Below are positions 23,450-35,482 of a DNA stretch of 64,000 nt, piece after piece. The notes beneath the pieces are model-generated. The model ran no database searches. It was given only the letters and a program-made list of their open reading frames with translations, and was not told the DNA's origin. The first letter of the stretch is position 1. Each line of letters opens with the position of its first letter. Origin of the DNA: Avena insularis (taxonomy: Eukaryota; Streptophyta; Magnoliopsida; Poales; Poaceae); the NCBI GenBank assembly GCA_023614405.1, contig CM042694.1:358126975-358190974 (forward strand), read 5' to 3'. Position numbers and translations under genes: made by a program.

Positions 23450-24154
23450 TTTTGTACTGAGAGGTTGACATGGCCGACCCACCTGCCTGCAGCTAGCGCT
23501 CATCAACCTTACCATACAAGAGATCAAGTTTAACGAGCGCGTTTAAAAAGTACTTGTACAACAGCCTCGACCAGAAAAAAGAAGACCAAGATCGACACGT
23601 TTCTTGTCGGGAGAGGCTGACACGTGGGCCCTAGCAGCAAGACCATACATGCCTGCCGCATGGAACAACGTTACCAAGGTCAAACCAGCGAATGCAACCA
23701 AAAAAATGTCCAACATACACATGTTTCCTCTTCATAGGCGGCTGACACGTGGACCCAGCAGGGAGACATTATACGGGTGCTGTATCGAGCAATGTTGCTA
23801 AGTTCCAAACGGGGAGGCGCGAGAGAAGAAAAAAATTCTAGCAGGCACATGTTTCCTGCACAGAGGAGGCAGACATGTCGAGCCACCAGCCTGTATAAAC
23901 GGCTGAAGCAGCAAGCAACACTATCAAGTTCGGAATATGAAGGCGCGACAGAGGGTAAAAAATCCATCATACACACGTTTCTTCTAATGAGAGGATGACA
24001 TGTGGGGCCCAGCATCGTGATTAAACAGTAGATGCATCGAACAACTCTATCAAGTTCGGAACAGGGTAGCGCGAGCGAAGGAAAAAAATCCATCATACAC
24101 ACATTTCTTCTAATGAGAGGATGACATGTGGGGCTCAGGAGGTTGGTTAAATGG
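23450..24154. repeat. CACTA subterminal repeats, left block
   Basis: About five units of roughly 124 bp begin near 23450, 23610, 23740, 23865 and 23990. Each unit contains GAGGNTGACATGTGGG, a central ATCAAGTTCGGAAC and an A-run before TCCATCATACACAC. Some copies contain CACGTG (GACACGTGG). Subterminal arrays like this are where CACTA transposases bind; that role is inferred. Confidence 0.65.
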
Positions 24155-25054
24155 TGATGAGGGTAAACCTCTAGGGTGGCCCGATCTTCACGGATCTCAT
24201 GGTCAAATCGATGGGAAAGCGAGGGGAAAGGGAGAACGTAGCGGAAGCGGACGCACACCTCGCGAAGAACACGATGAACACACGCAAAACACACACAATA
24301 CAAGGCCGATTGCTCTCACCGGTGGCCACCGGTCCGATAGAATCCTCGCAAGGAAAGATCGGTCAATGTGCTCCCGTCAATCCCAAGCGGAGAGGGAAGA
24401 ACACCTTGGAGAGGGTCTTGACGTCTTGGCAAAGGGACACCGATGCCAAGGCCTTGTACAATGAGGGAGGCGCGATGCAAACTCCAATGAGGTGGTGACG
24501 ATAGTCGATCCCCTTTGGTAGAAGGGGATGAGGCAAAACTAGAGATTCCACAAAGGGGGTTGTCTTTAGTCTATCATCTATGCCTAAGGGATACATGAGG
24601 GGGTGGGCGCTCTATTTATAGGCCAGCCACAAGTTCAGGGGTAGTTTGGGCGTAAATCTAGGGTTTGGTGCGAAATAGAGGGGTACATGGGCAAAGGGCC
24701 CAGCTGTTGGCTCGCAGGCCCATCACTTGGGCCGGACAGTCCGGGTCGGAGTGACCGGACAGTCCGGGGTAGCCGGACACTCCGGGTAGTGTCCGGGTAG
24801 TGTCTGAACTGGCCTTCTGAATGTCCACGCCAGGTTGGGGCTAGGGCAGGCCGGACACTCTGGCCGTGTCGCGCCAGACACTCCGGCTGCGCCGGACACT
24901 CCGGCTGGATTCAGGCGGACTCTCCGGGGTGATGACGGCGGAGACTCTCGTTCTGGAGCTGGCTGCTCCTGGTCCATCTTCTTGGTTGACTTGGGGACGA
25001 CCTTGGGGACTTGGCGTTGTGGATGTAGTAGCATCCGCAGGACGGGCTGCATCA
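24155..25054 (-). repeat. 3' LTR of E4 (900 bp)
   Basis: Pairs with 29961-30795. It is about 65 bp longer because it holds more copies of the CCGGACACTCCGG-type motif. TATA (CTATAAATAG on the minus strand) is at 24612-24621. Perfect palindromes CCGGACAGTCCGG are at 24732-24744 and 24755-24767. Confidence 0.93.
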
Positions 25055-28000
25055 GCCCCCCCCTTCAAAAAGAGTCGTCCTCGACTCTTCATGCTCATCA
25101 AGATGATGTCGAGAGACCTTCTTGATCCTGGGGTTCACCATATAGTCGTCCTTGAGAAGCTTGATGTGGCAACTCTTCAATGTTCCTTCACCTTCCATGA
25201 AGCCTACAAAGCTCACAACAAAAGTGAAGCAACACTCAAAGAGTAGCCAATTCATGAAGATTATAGCATGAGTCCTCAAGTAGAAGGAAGTCACCTTATG
25301 ATATAGAGATAGCTCATTGAAGGATGGCCCTAGGTAACTCTCTTCGATTCGTCTTGTCAATTCTTTGTCCATAGAGGTTGACACGTATGCAATTGTACCT
25401 TCACACAACAAAGACCAAGCATCATATGTTTGTGTGTGATAGAGGAGCATGTCATTTGTGGCATGTCCATTCTTGTTCACAACACTATTAGCACAACTCA
25501 AGTATCGCAAACGAAATGCGTATGCAAGGTCAAAGTGCATGGAAGTTAATTGAACATCATCCAAATGTGGGAACTCAAAAACTCCATATAACATCTTAGT
25601 GTGGCACTCAAAGCAAGTGACTAAAATCTTGATCAACATCTTTGATGCAAAGCTTGGAGAATTCGGCAAAAACACATGAGGAAGAATATCCAAAGCAACA
25701 ACATTATGTGTGCAAACCAACCATTGGAAAGAAGAATTCTTCAATATGTTGGATGCCATACACATATCATCAAAAGCCAAAATCATGGGGGTATGAGTAT
25801 CACAAGCGGAAGCAAAAACATCTTGTTTGCAAACAAACCATATGAAAGAGCAAGTGGTCCTTATGTTTGTTGCAACAACAATACGAGAGACTTGGAAGCT
25901 CTCATGACAATACATGCTCATAATGGCATTATGGTTGCACACAAAACATCGGAAAGAGAAATTGTTCAACATTTTTGTGGCAACACGCAAAGCATCCATA
26001 TCCAAAAGCAACGAGACATGATTGTCACAAGGTGAAAGAATACCATTAACATGCTTGCAAGCTAACCATAGGAAAGAGCAATTTGTCAACATGAAAGATG
26101 CAAAGCATGCAAAAGGTATCAGAGCTGGGTTCGATCTTGAACTCACTTGGGGGATGCTCTCTAGAGCTCTTTTTGTTAACTCGTGCTCAACCGAGGTTGA
26201 CATTCTTGTGTGGGTACCTACACACATCAAACACAAAAGAAAGAATGTGTGTGCATGGTAGAGAAACACATCATCCATCATGACGTATCTCTTCTTGTGC
26301 ACATCACCATTAGTGTCAATCAAGTATGAAAAATATGCATGGTGAGTATGCAAGTGGGGAACATGCTTATCATGGCAATCATCAAAATCTCCAAAATTTG
26401 AGAAAGCTATGGGGGCCATCTCAATATAAACAATATTAGAATTATTGTTGTAAGCAAAACAAGTGAAAGAGCAATTATTCAACTTATTGCAAGCAACGGG
26501 AGAAATTGTGAAACACTCATGACAAAGCATTATCCGAGGGGTACCATTTCTAACATCATTACAAGCAAAACATTGGAAAGAGCAATTGTTCAACAAAGTG
26601 CAAGCAATGATATCATCAATGTAATGTTTAGAGCATGGCATGTCTATGGCAACATCATCACAATCAAATAATTTCACATGCTCAACAATATGCAAAGGCA
26701 AAGTATCACATGGAAATAGCAATGAAGCATATGTGATATCACAAACATCATCCATAGCATGCCAATCATCACAAGTCATCATGTTCACTAGTGGGATCAT
26801 GGCATCATCAACACCCGTATTCTTACCTTGTTCATACCTCTCATATGAAGTGGGTGTTGTGGTAGAATTGGCCTCCATGTGGGCGACTTCTTCATCCAAT
26901 ATGGGGATGGCATCATCTTCATCCACCATTTACATCTTGTCGGTTGGAGGCATCATCATCTCCAAGCTTGGTGCTTCTTTATCCATGGAACCTAGCACAT
27001 CATGGGATAACACACTAGAGGTAGAGGGTAAGTCGTTAGAAATCAAAGTGCTCACATGACCTATCAACTACCACTCTCAAATCACTAGGTGTATCACTCA
27101 TGTCCTCCAAGTGGAAGCACTCAATCTCACGTATGGTGGAGTCACTCATCTCACTCTTGTTTTCACTCAAGTGGGCTAAGTGGCTCTCATACTCACATGG
27201 GATTGGTACCACATCATCACTCAAGCATATGGGGGTAGGTTCGGTTCTCTCAACTCCTTGCGCCTCCTTTGGTGAAGGGAAAGTCCCATGCTCACCATTC
27301 TTGACCTTGTCGTCGCCATCTTGCACCTTGGCTTGTGTAGTCCTCTTGACGTACTCGTCCAACTTGGCGAAGTAGAGGTCTTCGTCCTCCTCATCCATGA
27401 GGTTGCATGCGTCATCTAGGACGTCAAGTCTTGGCATTGAATCTTGATGGCGTGGAGGAGAGCTTGCTCTTGGTGCCATTTTGGTGGTGGCACGAGTAGT
27501 TGAAGGTGCCTTATGATGGTGTCGACAGAGGTCATTGGCGTGCCTTGCCAAAGGTTGATGTAGATGGCGCACTTGATCATCCACATGACACTCGCGACAA
27601 TGCTCCTTGTCCTTGGCACTCTTCTTGTGATGGTGGTGCATTCTTGAGCTTGGTTGAGCCTTATGGATGGTGTTCAACATGTATTCTTCGTCTTCATGGC
27701 GAAGATGCCTTGAACGACGTCTTGTATCCTCTTGATGTTGGCGATGATCATGAGAGGATGTATGTTGATGAAGATTATTTCTTCTTGGCGCCTCTTTTGG
27801 AAGGTGATGTTGGGGCGCCGCTCTTTTTGTAGTTGGTGGCACTTGATGCCTAGGAGGTAGATGCACTTGACGCCTTCGAGGTTGTGGTGCTTGGCGCCTT
27901 GGAGATGGTTATTCTTGGTGGCTTGGAGGTGATGGCGCTCGTCGCCTTGGAGATGGTGGTGCATGACGGCTTGTAGGTGGTAGCGCTTGACGCCTTGGAG

Positions 28001-28545
28001 GTGGATCATCGAAGTAGGTGGTGCCCTTTGGTGTGGCATGCTTGGCCTTGAAGGTCATGATTTCTTGATGATGCGTCTCCGCTAGCTTGGCGTAGTAGTC
28101 CTCCATCTCCAAGCGGTGGAGGTATTCTTCATGGCTCATGGAAGAGCCCTCGAAGTGGATGAAGCTCGGCATGTCCTCCATGCTTGGTGAGGCATCGTCG
28201 TTGTAGCACTCGAAGTCATCCATGCTTGGGGAGTCGTTGTTGATGTAGTACTCCATGTCACCCAAGCATGTGGCGCCATTGTCGGTGTAGTGCTCCATGC
28301 ATGAGGAGCCATTGTTGATGTAGAGCTCCAATTCCTCCATGCTTGAGGAGCCATAGTTGATGACGTGCTCCATGTCTTCCATGCATGTGGAGCCGTCATA
28401 GGTGCAATGCTCCGGGTCCTCAAAGCATGCGGAGCCATTGTCGGTGTAGTGCTCCATCATGTCCTCTATACTTGTGGAGTCGTGAGTGGTGGCTCATCAT
28501 GGATTCTTCATAGATATCATCCTCGGTTCCGGAGTCCCTAGACAT
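25052..28545 (-). pseudogene. E4 long ORF of unknown function (acidic repeats, basic region, Cys/aromatic repeats)
   Basis: The start at 28545 (MSRDSGTEDDIYEES) is shared with E5 and E6. Part 1 has acidic repeats such as SSMEELELYINNGS. Part 2 is His/Arg/Pro/Lys-rich. Part 3 contains ICLSDDVVPIPCEYESH and MVDEDDAIPILDEEVAHME. The C-terminal 600 residues hold a recurring motif NNCSFQCFACN, NNCSFTCFAYN, TNCSFLWLACK, NNFSFRCFVCN, TTCSFIWFVCK, NSSFQWLVCT. The end, EESRTTLFEGGG, looks like the pol C-terminus of chromoviruses and runs into the polypurine tract. Frameshifts lie near 28470 and 27000, and a TAA at 27909. I do not recognise the family. Confidence 0.6.
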
Positions 28546-29950
28546 GATTCACAAGACCAAGTGGTGTATATGGAAGTGGTAAGGGGTTAGAGATGCAACG
28601 TCAAACCTTACTTTACCTTGGAAGATAGTATCGTGCAAGTGGCAACACTTGAGAGTAATCAAAACCAAGCAAAGTGAAGTTCACGCGGAACACCAAAACC
28701 AACTAACCACTAAAACACACACACACAAAGCTTATGGTGGATAGGTATGGAAGGTGGTGTGTCCAAGAACAATCCGAAATCAAGATATTGTAATGGCAAG
28801 TAAAGAACCACAATGATCACAAAGCACAACAAGTCAATCCACAAGAGGAAATATGTACAAGGAAACACACACGATGGGATAAATGGGACTTGTGTGACGG
28901 AGAAAGTGAGCTAAGAACCAAATGATTACCTAGCGAAGACTATAAGCTCGTGTCGCACAAGTGCAAGGAGGGACGCTAGTTCAATTGCACTAAATTGGTG
29001 GGCTACAAGATATGCACAATAAGTACCACCTATTTGATGTTCATCGAGCTTGCGCTTCCTATTCTATGAGGCACTTGTTTCTTTCTTTCTCTTTTTCTTC
29101 TTTTTCTTTTTCTATTTTTTTTCTCTTTTTCTTTCTTTTTTCACTTGCCTCTTCCTTGTGCCAACAACTATACAAGATAACTATATGAGATAGCGCGCTC
29201 ACAACTTTTGCTCGGAATTCTACAAGGTATCAAATGTGCATAGCCCAAGCAATCATAGGAGGAACTAGTCTCAATAGGTGTTTGTTGAATGCAAAGATAG
29301 TGTAGCTCACAAAGGGATGCAAGTGGGGAGAAGTCACGGATTTTTATACCTTTCTTCGCCGATCTCCACCCTTTATTGGTGGATTCCGTCTTGCTCACGG
29401 AATTTGGATGGAGTAGATAGCATGAACCATGGATATGATGATGTAGAGCTCCTTCTCCTCTTCAAAACGAGCTAAAGAACACAAAATTCCGAGTTCATAT
29501 GCAAAAGTTATGCTCAAAACTGTGAAGCAGATTTTTCTGTTAGCAGGGGGCGGACAGTCCGGTGAGCGCAGGCTGGACAGTCCGGCCAGGCCGGATATTC
29601 CGGTCCGTTTAGGCCGGAAACTCTGGTGGGGCGGATAGTCCGGTCCGTTTTGGCCGGACAGTCCGGTCCGGTCGAACCAAAACTTCCAGAACACGAACGG
29701 GACGAGTTTTGGCGGAAAAACTGGGACCAAAACCTCAAGTTGATGGGGGAAATCAAGGAATTAGGCTATGGAAACGCAGGGGAAGATAGATCAACAAGTT
29801 TAGCAAGTAATCCACGGATCAAAACCTAGCAAAACGCACTCAAATCACAAACCGGTCCAAAACACGAAATTGGGGCTATTTTTTGGGGATTTTCGAATTT
29901 ATGGGGGAAAAGACCAAATCGAGGAGAAATCCGTGGCAACCAAAAGCTGC
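28546..29950 (-). other. E4 leader with CGG-N5-CCG array and internal TATA
   Basis: Untranslated. Next to the primer-binding site lies an array of CCGGACAGTCCGG-type palindromes (29540-29680, e.g. 29551-29561 and 29654-29666). AGGTATAAAA follows on the minus strand at 29342-29351. Further downstream a purine tract (pyrimidine-rich on the plus strand, 29067-29140) precedes the ORF. The same order is seen in E3, E5 and E6. Confidence 0.6.
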
Positions 29951-29958
29951 TGATACCA
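29951..29958 (-). other. E4 primer-binding site
   Basis: Minus strand TGGTATCAG, two bases inside the 5' LTR boundary; initiator-Met tRNA type. Confidence 0.8.
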
Positions 29959-29960
29959 GA

Positions 29961-30795
29961 TGATGAGGGCAAACCTCTAGGGTGGCACGATCTTCACGGA
30001 TCTCGTGGTCAAATCGATGGGAAAGCGAGGGGAAAGGGAGAAGGTAGCGGAAGCGGACGCACACCTCGTGAAGAACACGATGAACACACGCAAAACACAC
30101 ACGATACAAGGCCGATTGCTCTCACCGGTGGCCACCGGTCCGATAGAATCCTCGCAAGGCAAGATCGGTCAACGTGCTCCCATCAATCCCAAGCGGAGAG
30201 GGAAGAACACCTTGGAGAGGGTCTTGACGTCTTGGCAAAGGACACCGATGCCAAGGTCTTGTACAACAAGGGAGGCGCGATGCAAACTCCAACGAGGTGG
30301 TGACGATAGTCGATCCCCTTTGGTAGAAGGGGATGAGGCAAAACTAGAGATTCCACAAAGGGGGTTGTCTTTAGTCTATCATCTATGCCTAAGGGATACA
30401 TGAGGGGGTGGGGGCTCTATTTATAGGACAGCCACAAGTTCAGGGGTAGTTTGGGCATAAAACTAGGGTTTGGTGCGAAATAGAGGGGTACATGGGCAAA
30501 GGGCCCAGCTGTTGGCTCGCAGGCCCATCACTTGGGCCAGACAGTCCGGGGTAGCCGGACACTCCGGGTAGTGTCCGGGTAGTGTACGAACTGGCCTTCT
30601 AAATGTCCACGCCAGGTTGGGGCTGGGGCAGGCCGGACACTCCGGCTGAATTCAAGCGGACTCTCCAGGGTGATGACGGCGGAGACTCTCGTTCTGGAGC
30701 TGGCTGCTCCAGGTCCATCTTCTTGGTTGACTTGGGGACGATCTTGGGGACTTGGCGTTGTGGATGTAGTAGCGTTCGCAGGACGGGCTGCATCA
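29961..30795 (-). repeat. 5' LTR of E4 (835 bp)
   Basis: Starts TGATGAGGGC and ends GGCTGCATCA on the plus strand, matching 24155-25054. The minus-strand TATA box CTATAAATAG lies at 30417-30426. CGG-N5-CCG motifs occupy 30537-30650, about 110-230 bp upstream of the TATA box. Confidence 0.93.
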
Positions 30796-30800
30796 AATGG

Positions 30801-31145
30801 TAGATACATCGAGCAGCCCTATCAACTTCGGAACGGGGTAGCGCCAGCGAAGGAAAAAATTCCATCATACAAACGTTTCTTCTAATGAGAGGATGACATG
30901 TGGGTCCTAGGAGGTTGATTAAACGGTAGATGCATGGAGCATCGCTATCAACTTCCGAACAGGGTAGCGCGAGCGAAGTAAAAAAATTCCATCATACACA
31001 CAATCCTTCTAATGAGAGGCTGACATGTGGGACCTAGCAGCCTGACTAAACGACAGATGCCTCGAGCAACATTATCAAGTTCAAATCAGGGAGGCGTGAC
31101 CAAAAAGTATGGTCCGCTAGAGACACTGACATCCGGGACCCACAC
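30801..31145. repeat. CACTA subterminal repeats, right block
   Basis: The remainder of the E4-split unit plus about two and a half further units of the 124-bp repeat, with GAGGATGACATGTGGG at 30889 and a related copy at 31016. Beyond 31145 the sequence becomes the unique terminal segment of the CACTA end. Confidence 0.65.
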
Positions 31146-31379
31146 GCCTCAAAAGACTTCGGCGAGTCAACATCGTGAGGAAACGAAAATCATGCTTCTG
31201 CCATGCGCTGGCCGAGCTTCCTCCATGTTTTTAGTAGATCCATCATAGTAGAGGGCCGCGAAACCGGAAAAAAAAGTTTTCCATCGGCCACGGTCGAGCC
31301 GAGAATTTCGTCGCGGAAGACTCGCCTTCTACAACGACCGTCGAGCCAATTCATTGCGGAAGGAAACTTTTCTTGTAGT

Positions 31380-34300
31380 GGAATGCAATGACTCCAGTGC
31401 TGGTTTAGGATAAGAACACACATGCAATGACTCTACTGGATCCATATGTCATTCATGAAAAGAACACACATGCAATGACTATAGCTATTGTTAATGGAAA
31501 TAACAGACATGCAATGATTCTATTGGATCCATATGTGGTTCATAAAAAGAACACACATGCAATGAACTTTATGGATCCATGTGTATTATGAAAAGAACAG
31601 ACATGTAATGACTCTAGTGGATCCATATGTGGTTCATGAAAAGAACACACAGGCATTGACTCTAGTGCTGGTTTATGAAAAGAACATACATGCAATGACT
31701 CTGGTGGATCCATATGTGGTTCATGAAAAGAACACACATGCAATTACTCTGGTGGATCCATATGTGGTTTGCGAAAAGAACACACATGCAATGACTCTGG
31801 TGCTAGTTTCATGAAAAGAACACACATGCAATGACACTAGCTATGGTTCATGAAAAGAACACACATGCAATGACTCTAGTGCAGGTTTTGTGAAAAGAAC
31901 ACACATGCAATGCCTCTAGTGGATCCATATGTGGTTCATGAAAAGAACACACATGCAATGACATTGGTGGATCCATGTGGTTTGTGAAAAGAAAATACAT
32001 GCAATGACTATAGTGGATCCATATGTGGTTCATGAAAAGAACACACATGCAGTGACATTGGTGGATACATGTGTTTTATGAAAAGAACATACATGCAATG
32101 ACTCTAGTGGATCCATATGTGGTTTGTGAAAAGAACACACATGCAATGACTCTAGTAGATCCATATGTGGTTTGTGAAAAGAAAACACATGCAATGACTC
32201 TAGTGGATCCATATGTGGTTCATGAAAAGAATACACATGAAATGACTATAGTTGTGGTTAATGGAAATAACTGGCATGCAATGACTCTAGTGGATCCATA
32301 TGTGGTTCATGAAAAGAACACACATGCAATTACATTGGTGGATCCATGTGTTTTATGAAAATAACAGACATGCAATGACTCTAGTGGATCCATATGTGAT
32401 TTGTGAAATGAACACACATGCAATGACTCTAGTGCTAGTTTATGAAAACAACAGACATGCAATGACTCTAGTGGATCCATATGTGGTCTGTAAAAAGAAC
32501 ACACATGCACTGACATTGGTTGATCCATGTGTTCTATGAAAAGAACATACATGCAATGACTCTAGTGGATCCATATGTGGTTTGTGAAAAGAACACACAT
32601 GCAATGACATTGGTTGATCCATGTGTTTTATGAAAAGAACATACATGCAATGACTCTGGTGGATCCATATGTGGTTTGTGAAAAGAACACACATCCAATG
32701 ACTCTACTTGATCCTTATGTGGTTCATGAAAAGAACACGCATGCAATGACTATAGCTATTTTTAATGGAAAGAACAGACATGCAATGACTCTATTGGATC
32801 CATATGTGGTTCATGAAAAGAACAAACATGCAATGACATTGGTGGATCCATGTGTTTTATGAAAAGAATAGACATGCAATGATTCTAGTGGATCCATATG
32901 TGGTTTGTGAAAATAACACACATGCAATGACTCTAGTGCTAGTTTATGAAAAGAACATACATGTAATGGCTCTAGTGGATCCATATGTGGTTCATGAAAA
33001 GAACACACATGCAATGACTCTGGTGGATCCATATGTGGTTTGTGAAAAGAACACACATACAATGACTCTAGTGCTAGTTTCATGAAAAGAACACACATGC
33101 AATGACTCTAGCTGTGGTTCATGAAAAGAACAGACATGCAATGACTCTAGTGCTGGTTTTGTGAAAAGAACACACATGCAATGACTCTAGTGGATCTATA
33201 TGTGGTTCATGAAAATAACACACATGCAATGACATTGGTGGATCCATGTGGTTTGTGGAAAGAACATACATGCAATGACTATAGTAGATCCATATGTGGT
33301 TCATGAAAAGAACACACATGCAATGACATTGGTGGATCCATGTGTTTTATGAAAAGAACATACATGCAATGACTCTAGTGGATCCATATGTGGTTTGTGA
33401 AAATAACACACATGCAATGAATCTAGTTCTGGTTTATGAAGAGAACATACATGCAATGACTCAAGTGGATCCATATGCGGTTTGTGAAAAGAACACACAT
33501 GCAATGACTATAGTTCTAGTTTATGAAAAGACCATACATGCAATGACTCTAGTGGATCCATATGTGGTTCATGAAAAGAACACATGTGCAATCACTTTGG
33601 TGGATCCATATGTGGTTTGTGAAAAGAACACACATGCAATGATTCTAGCTGTGATTCATGAAAAGAACACACATGCAATGACTCTAGTGGAGGCATATGT
33701 GGTTCATGAAAAGAACACACATGCAATGACATTGGTGGATCCATGTGGTTTATGGAAAGAACATACATACAATTACTCTAGTGGATCCATATGTGGTTCA
33801 TGAAAAGAACACACAGGCAATGGCATTGGTGGATCCATGTGGTTGGTGGAAAGAATAGACATGCAATAACTCTAGTGGATCCATATGTGGTTTGTGAAAA
33901 GAACACACATGCAATGACATTGGTTGATCCATATGTGGTTCCTGAAAAGAACAGACATGCAATGAATCTAGTGGATCCATATGTGGTTTGTGAAAAGAAC
34001 ACACATGCAATGACATTGGTGGATCCATGTGTTTTATGAAAAGAACAGACATGCAATGACTCTAGTGGATCCATATGTGGTTTGTGAAAATAACACACAT
34101 GCAATGACTCTAGTGCTAGTTTATGAAAAGAACATACATGTAATGACTAGTGGATCCATATGTGGTTCATGAAAAGAACACACATGCAATGACTCTGGTG
34201 GATCCATATGTGGTTTGTGAAAAGAACACACATACAATGACTCTAGTGCTAGTTTCATGAAAAGAACACACATGCAATGACTCTAGCTGTGGTTAATGAA

Positions 34301-35480
34301 AAGAACAAACATGCAATGACTCTAGTGCTGGTTTTGTGAAAAGAACACACATGCAATGACTCTAGTGGATCTATATGTGGTTCATGAAAAGAACACACAT
34401 GCAATGACATTGGTGGATCCATGTGGTTTGTGGAAAGAACATACATGCAATGACTATAGTGGATCCATATGTGGTTCATGAAAAGAACACACATGCAATG
34501 ACATTGGTGGATCGATGTGTTTTATGAAAAGAACATACATGCAATGACTCTAGTGCATCCATAAGTAGTTTGTGAAAATAACACACATGCAATGACTCTA
34601 GTTCTGGTTTATGAAGAGAACATACATGCAATGACTCTAGTGGATCCATATGTGGTTTGTGAAAAGAACACACATGCAATGACTATAGTGCTGGTTTATG
34701 AAAAGACCATACATGCAATGACTCTAGTGGATCCATATGTGGTTCATGAAAAGAACACATGTGCAATCACTTTGGTGGATCCATATGTGGTTTGTGAAAA
34801 GAACACACATGCAATGACTCTAGTGCTAGTTTCATGAAAAGAACACAAATGCAATGATTCTAGCTGTGGTTCATGAAAAGAACACACATGCAATGACTCT
34901 AGTGGAGGCATATGTGGTTCATGAAAAGAACACACATGCAATGACATTGGTGGATCCATGTGGTTTATGGAAAGAACATACATGGAATGACTCTAGTGGA
35001 TCCAAATGTGGTTCATGAAAAGAACACACATGCAATGACATTGGTGGATCCATGTGGTTTGTGGAAAGAATAGACATGCAATGACTCTAGTGGATCCATA
35101 TGTGGTTTGTGAAAAAAAACACATGTAATGACATTGGTGGATCCATGTGGTTTGTGAAAAGAACATACATGCAATGACTCTAGTGGATCCATATGTGGTT
35201 TGTGAAAAGAACACACATGCAATGACATTGGTGGAACCATGTGGTTTGTGAAAAGAACATACATGCAATGACTCTAGTGGATCCATATGTGGTTCATGAA
35301 AAGAATACGCATGCAATGACATTGGTGGATCCATGTGTTTTGTGAAAAGAATATACATGCAATGACTATAGTGGATCCATATGTGGTTTGTGCAAAGAAC
35401 ACACATCCAATGACATTGGTGGATCCATGTGTTTTATGAAAGGAATAGACATGCAATGACTCTGGTGGATCTATGTGTTT
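31380..35480. repeat. Mosaic minisatellite, 4.1 kb, units of 48, 46 and 39 bp
   Basis: About ninety tandem units share GAAAAGAACACACATGCAAT. Three main types alternate. The 48-bp unit has CTCTAGTGGATCCATATG. The 46-bp unit has CATTGGTGGATCCATGTG. The 39-bp unit has CTCTAGTGCTAGTTTATG. A higher-order duplication links about 32850-33800 to 34027-34975: shared rare variants are spaced 1177 bp and then, after a 2-bp loss, exactly 1175 bp apart. Long ORFs on both strands are a by-product of 48- and 39-bp units being multiples of three. The array begins directly at the CACTA terminus and ends at a (CT)n tract. Confidence 0.95.
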
Positions 35481-35482
35481 TG

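Larger units (their letters stand above)
24155..30795 (-). mobile_element. E4: non-autonomous gypsy-type LTR retrotransposon
   Basis: A 6641-bp element with LTRs at 24155-25054 and 29961-30795. The flanking duplication is AATGG (24150-24154 and 30796-30800), inside a CACTA subterminal repeat whose two halves rejoin when E4 is removed. The primer-binding site (minus strand TGGTATCAG) is at 29951-29958 and the polypurine tract is the C-run at 25055-25066. There is no RT, integrase or protease; instead there is a long degenerate ORF of unknown function. LTR sequence around the TATA box and R/U5, and the leader, resemble E3, suggesting E3-type elements supplied the enzymes (inference). Confidence 0.9.
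23440..31379. mobile_element. E7: 3' portion of a CACTA-like DNA transposon, split by E4
   Basis: The right end reads AACTTTTCTTGTAGTG at 31364-31379, the complement of the CACTACAAGAAAAG terminus typical of grass CACTA (Caspar-like) elements. To its left lie about eight diverged subterminal repeats of about 124 bp, interrupted by E4. No transposase and no left terminus are visible, so this is a fragment or deletion derivative. The left limit given is where the subterminal repeats fade. Confidence 0.6.

Noticed and set aside
31380..35480. Dozens of long ORFs on both strands in the minisatellite
   Set aside because: They follow from units of 48 and 39 bp being multiples of three; the 46-bp units break them and no start, splice or domain supports coding.
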